From Candidatus Melainabacteria bacterium (GTDB taxonomy: Bacteria > Cyanobacteriota > Vampirovibrionia > 2-02-FULL-35-15), in contig JAHFBD010000109.1 in the NCBI GenBank assembly GCA_023250175.1, forward strand, positions 1 to 7,297: 7,297 bases of DNA, read 5' to 3'. The translations under genes were made by a program, and so were the position numbers. Position 1 is the first letter of the stretch. Every line of letters starts with the position of its first letter. Under the pieces are notes generated by a model. The model ran no database searches and had not been told where the DNA came from. It saw nothing but the letters and a program-made list of their open reading frames with translations. Shown one piece after another: positions 6,095 to 7,297 of the stretch.

Positions 6095-6120
6095 AGCTTG
6101 CCAAATAAATTGGACAAGCT
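6095..6120. repeat. Hairpin, 10-bp stem with one bulge
   Basis: AGCTTGCCAA (6095-6104) pairs with TTGG-A-CAAGCT (6110-6120) with a single bulged A at 6114 and a 5-base loop. No run of T follows on the minus strand, so it is not a standard intrinsic terminator in the operon direction. It could act as an RNA-stability or processing element between liuC and the biotin carboxylase gene. Confidence 0.5.
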
Positions 6121-6134
6121 TCACTTTATTATCA

Positions 6135-6162
6135 CACCTAACATCTCTCCTTCACCTAACAT
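6135..6162. repeat. Tandem 10-base direct repeat, 18-base period
   Basis: CACCTAACAT occurs exactly at 6135-6144 and again at 6153-6162. On the minus strand it reads ATGTTAGGTG twice, separated by AAGGAGAG. The distal copy contains the liuC stop codon. It may be a small duplication. Confidence 0.6.
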
Positions 6163-6956
6163 TTTTGCTTATCCATGCCATCCACTACCCAATATGGTTT
6201 TCTCTTTTCAAAGAATGCTTTCATCCCTTCCTGTCCTTCTTTACTTATACGTCTTTCAGCAATAGCTCGTGAAGCATGTTCTAATCCTTCATCAAAAGAA
6301 CTGGATAAAACATCCCTTATATGCGACTTACAAAGATCTATGGCTTCAGGAGCATTTTGTAAGATAGCCTTTGTCCAATCTTCAATTACTTTATCTAATT
6401 GATCAGGTTCTGATACTACAGAAGATATAAATCCCATTCTCAAAGCCTCACTAGAGCTAAATCTTTCAGCAGTAAGAAAGTAACGATTTGCAAAAGAAAC
6501 TGGCATTTTTTGTAAAACAAATGGGGAGATTACTGCTGGTATTAAACCAATTTTTACTTCACTTAAAGAAAATGTGGCAGATTCAATAGCTACAACCATA
6601 TCACAAGCACTGACAAGTCCAACACCTCCACCAAAAGCAGCTCCCTGAACACGACAGATAACAGGCTTTGGACATTCATAAATTGTTTGTAGCATCTTTG
6701 CTAACCTTTTAGCATCAGCAATATTTTCATCGAGTGTATAGTTTAACATTGAACTCATCCAGTTCAAATCTGCTCCAGCACAAAATGTTTTTCCATCTGC
6801 AGCTAAAATAATTGCTCTTACTTGATTATCTTGTCCTAAGTCAAGAAATGTTTTTGTTAAACCCTGTATCATTTCTTCATTTAAAGCATTATGAACTTCT
6901 GCTCTAGAAAGAGTTACTGTTGCAATTTGATTTTTAATTTCTGTTTTAATAGACAT
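6156..6956 (-). CDS. liuC: Methylglutaconyl-CoA hydratase (crotonase family)
   Basis: Hydrates 3-methylglutaconyl-CoA to HMG-CoA, linking the carboxylase and the lyase of the same operon. The 266-residue protein has the full crotonase fold length. HNALNEEM (22-29) is the N-terminal signature. TFCAGADLNWM (57-67) and GAAFGGGVGL (105-114) supply the oxyanion-hole and CoA-binding backbone. LSEVKIGLIPAVISP (131-145) carries E133 at the position of the second catalytic glutamate. The first catalytic glutamate of classical enoyl-CoA hydratases is replaced by glycine (GGGVGL). From memory this and the FCAGADLNWM and GLIPAVISPF patterns are normal in the LiuC subgroup. The start has an AGGAG 9 bases upstream that overlaps the liuB stop. 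Only 12 bases separate the two genes. The stop is followed by the structured 131-base gap before the biotin carboxylase gene. Confidence 0.93.
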   Translation of the reverse strand: MSIKTEIKNQIATVTLSRAEVHNALNEEMIQGLTKTFLDLGQDNQVRAIILAADGKTFCAGADLNWMSSMLNYTLDENIADAKRLAKMLQTIYECPKPVICRVQGAAFGGGVGLVSACDMVVAIESATFSLSEVKIGLIPAVISPFVLQKMPVSFANRYFLTAERFSSSEALRMGFISSVVSEPDQLDKVIEDWTKAILQNAPEAIDLCKSHIRDVLSSSFDEGLEHASRAIAERRISKEGQEGMKAFFEKRKPYWVVDGMDKQKC

Positions 6957-6968
6957 ATTTCATATCTC

Positions 6969-7297
6969 CTACATTCTAAACACTCCATGTTTTCTTTCTG
7001 AGAAAGGAGCATTTAATGAAGCTGATATACCAAGAGCTAATACAGTTCTTGTATCCACAGGATCAATAATTCCATCATCCCATAACCTAGCAGTACTGTA
7101 ATATGCACTTCCTTCCATCGTATATTTTTCTAATGTTGGAGCTTTAAACTCTTCTTCTTCTTCCGTGGTCATAGGCATTTCATTTCTTTCAGCTTTTTGA
7201 TCTTTTTTAACTGTCAATAAAACATTAGCAGCTTGCTCACCACCCATGACAGAGATTTTTGCATTAGGCCACATCCAGAGCTGGCGTGGTCCAAAAA
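6969..7297 (-). CDS. liuB: Methylcrotonyl-CoA carboxylase beta (carboxyltransferase), C-terminal fragment
   Basis: The last 108 residues of the carboxyltransferase subunit; the gene continues beyond the right edge. The visible part begins FGPRQLWMWPNAKISVMGGE and carries the CoA/biotin-binding C-domain features GGEQAANVL, YYSTARLWDDGIIDP and the terminal GVFRM. From memory these correspond closely to the end of human MCCB (MWPNARISVMGGEQAANVL and a final GIFRM). This subunit takes the carboxyl group from biotin and places it on 3-methylcrotonyl-CoA. It is the first gene of the operon visible here. The middle contains an acidic run (TTEEEEEF) at a variable loop. The match to the methylcrotonyl rather than propionyl or geranyl class is supported by the downstream hydratase and HMG-CoA lyase. 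Confidence 0.95.
   Translation of the reverse strand, partial: FGPRQLWMWPNAKISVMGGEQAANVLLTVKKDQKAERNEMPMTTEEEEEFKAPTLEKYTMEGSAYYSTARLWDDGIIDPVDTRTVLALGISASLNAPFSERKHGVFRM

Larger units (their letters stand above)
6041..6120. repeat. GC-rich, hairpin-forming intergenic segment (possible palindromic repeat unit)
   Basis: By my count 43 of these 80 bases are G or C (36 of 60 in 6041-6100), against 17 of 60 in a typical neighbouring stretch, 6541-6600. The segment contains two hairpins and a 12-base imperfect direct repeat: CAGCTTTCCATA at 6075-6086 and CAGCTTGCCAAA at 6094-6105, matching at 10 of 12. Two of the three minus-strand frames stay open across it, as in palindromic elements that can be read through in coding sequence. 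No second copy exists in this window. Whether it is a dispersed element, a regulatory RNA structure in the operon message or a remnant of inserted DNA cannot be settled here. Confidence 0.45.

Noticed and set aside
6070..6100. tRNA-like T-arm (GGTTCGA) on the minus strand
   Set aside because: Only the loop-like heptamer is present; the flanking bases do not form the 5-bp T stem and no acceptor or anticodon arm follows.
6025..6117. N-terminal extension of the biotin carboxylase from a TTG at 6115-6117 (31 extra residues)
   Set aside because: The ATG at 6022-6024 has a good Shine-Dalgarno and starts exactly at the conserved FRKVLIANRGEIA; the extension matches nothing in the family and is just the open frame across the GC-rich island.
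6041..6120. T-box or other amino-acid riboswitch in the operon
   Set aside because: I looked for the conserved T-box antiterminator sequence and a terminator hairpin with a T-run and found neither; the segment is also mid-operon and too short.
6056..6402. Plus-strand open frames at 6056-6265 and 6175-6402
   Set aside because: They are the reverse of liuC and the GC-rich island, with no independent coding evidence.

Overview
The window looks like a piece of an AT-rich bacterial chromosome. It carries two housekeeping loci and, on the minus strand, the distal part of an operon for leucine/isovalerate catabolism. No phage, insertion sequence, CRISPR or RNA gene is visible. The aspartate carbamoyltransferase resembles, from memory, the cyanobacterial form of the family (GDILHSRVARSNIW and HPGPMNRGVEI segments, and a C-terminus close to VANGVAIRMALLYLL). 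No photosynthesis gene is present and a leucine-degradation operon is. Together this suggests a non-photosynthetic relative of Cyanobacteria (Vampirovibrionia/Melainabacteria-like). That placement is inference, at about 40% confidence.

Layout from left to right: (1) bases 1-202, minus, the N-terminus of a YugP-type zinc metallopeptidase cut by the window edge; (2) 237-1175, minus, fmt, directly upstream of it; (3) 1176-1351, a divergent intergenic region with candidate promoters for fmt and pyrB and an inverted repeat between them; (4) 1352-2410, plus, pyrB; (5) 2415-7297, minus, a tight gene series. In transcription order the series is liuB (methylcrotonyl-CoA carboxylase beta chain, C-terminal 108 residues only), liuC (methylglutaconyl-CoA hydratase), the biotin-carboxylase half of the alpha chain, a separate BT/biotin-carrier half of the alpha chain, liuE/mvaB (HMG-CoA lyase) and a short biotin-protein ligase. 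pyrB and the ligase converge with only 4 bases between them.

The operon encodes three consecutive steps. The carboxylase turns 3-methylcrotonyl-CoA into 3-methylglutaconyl-CoA, the hydratase makes HMG-CoA, and the lyase cleaves it to acetyl-CoA and acetoacetate. The ligase is the enzyme type that would attach biotin to the carboxylase carrier. The preceding step (isovaleryl-CoA dehydrogenase) would have to lie outside the window.

The oddities sit inside this otherwise ordinary operon. The HMG-CoA lyase has no ATG, GTG or TTG that keeps its catalytic Arg-Asp; its only sensible start is an ATT overlapping the upstream stop. The carboxylase alpha chain is split into two genes at the BC/BT boundary. 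The biotin ligase lacks its usual C-terminal domain and has a variant KWPND motif. A roughly 80-base GC-rich, hairpin-forming segment sits between liuC and the biotin carboxylase gene.
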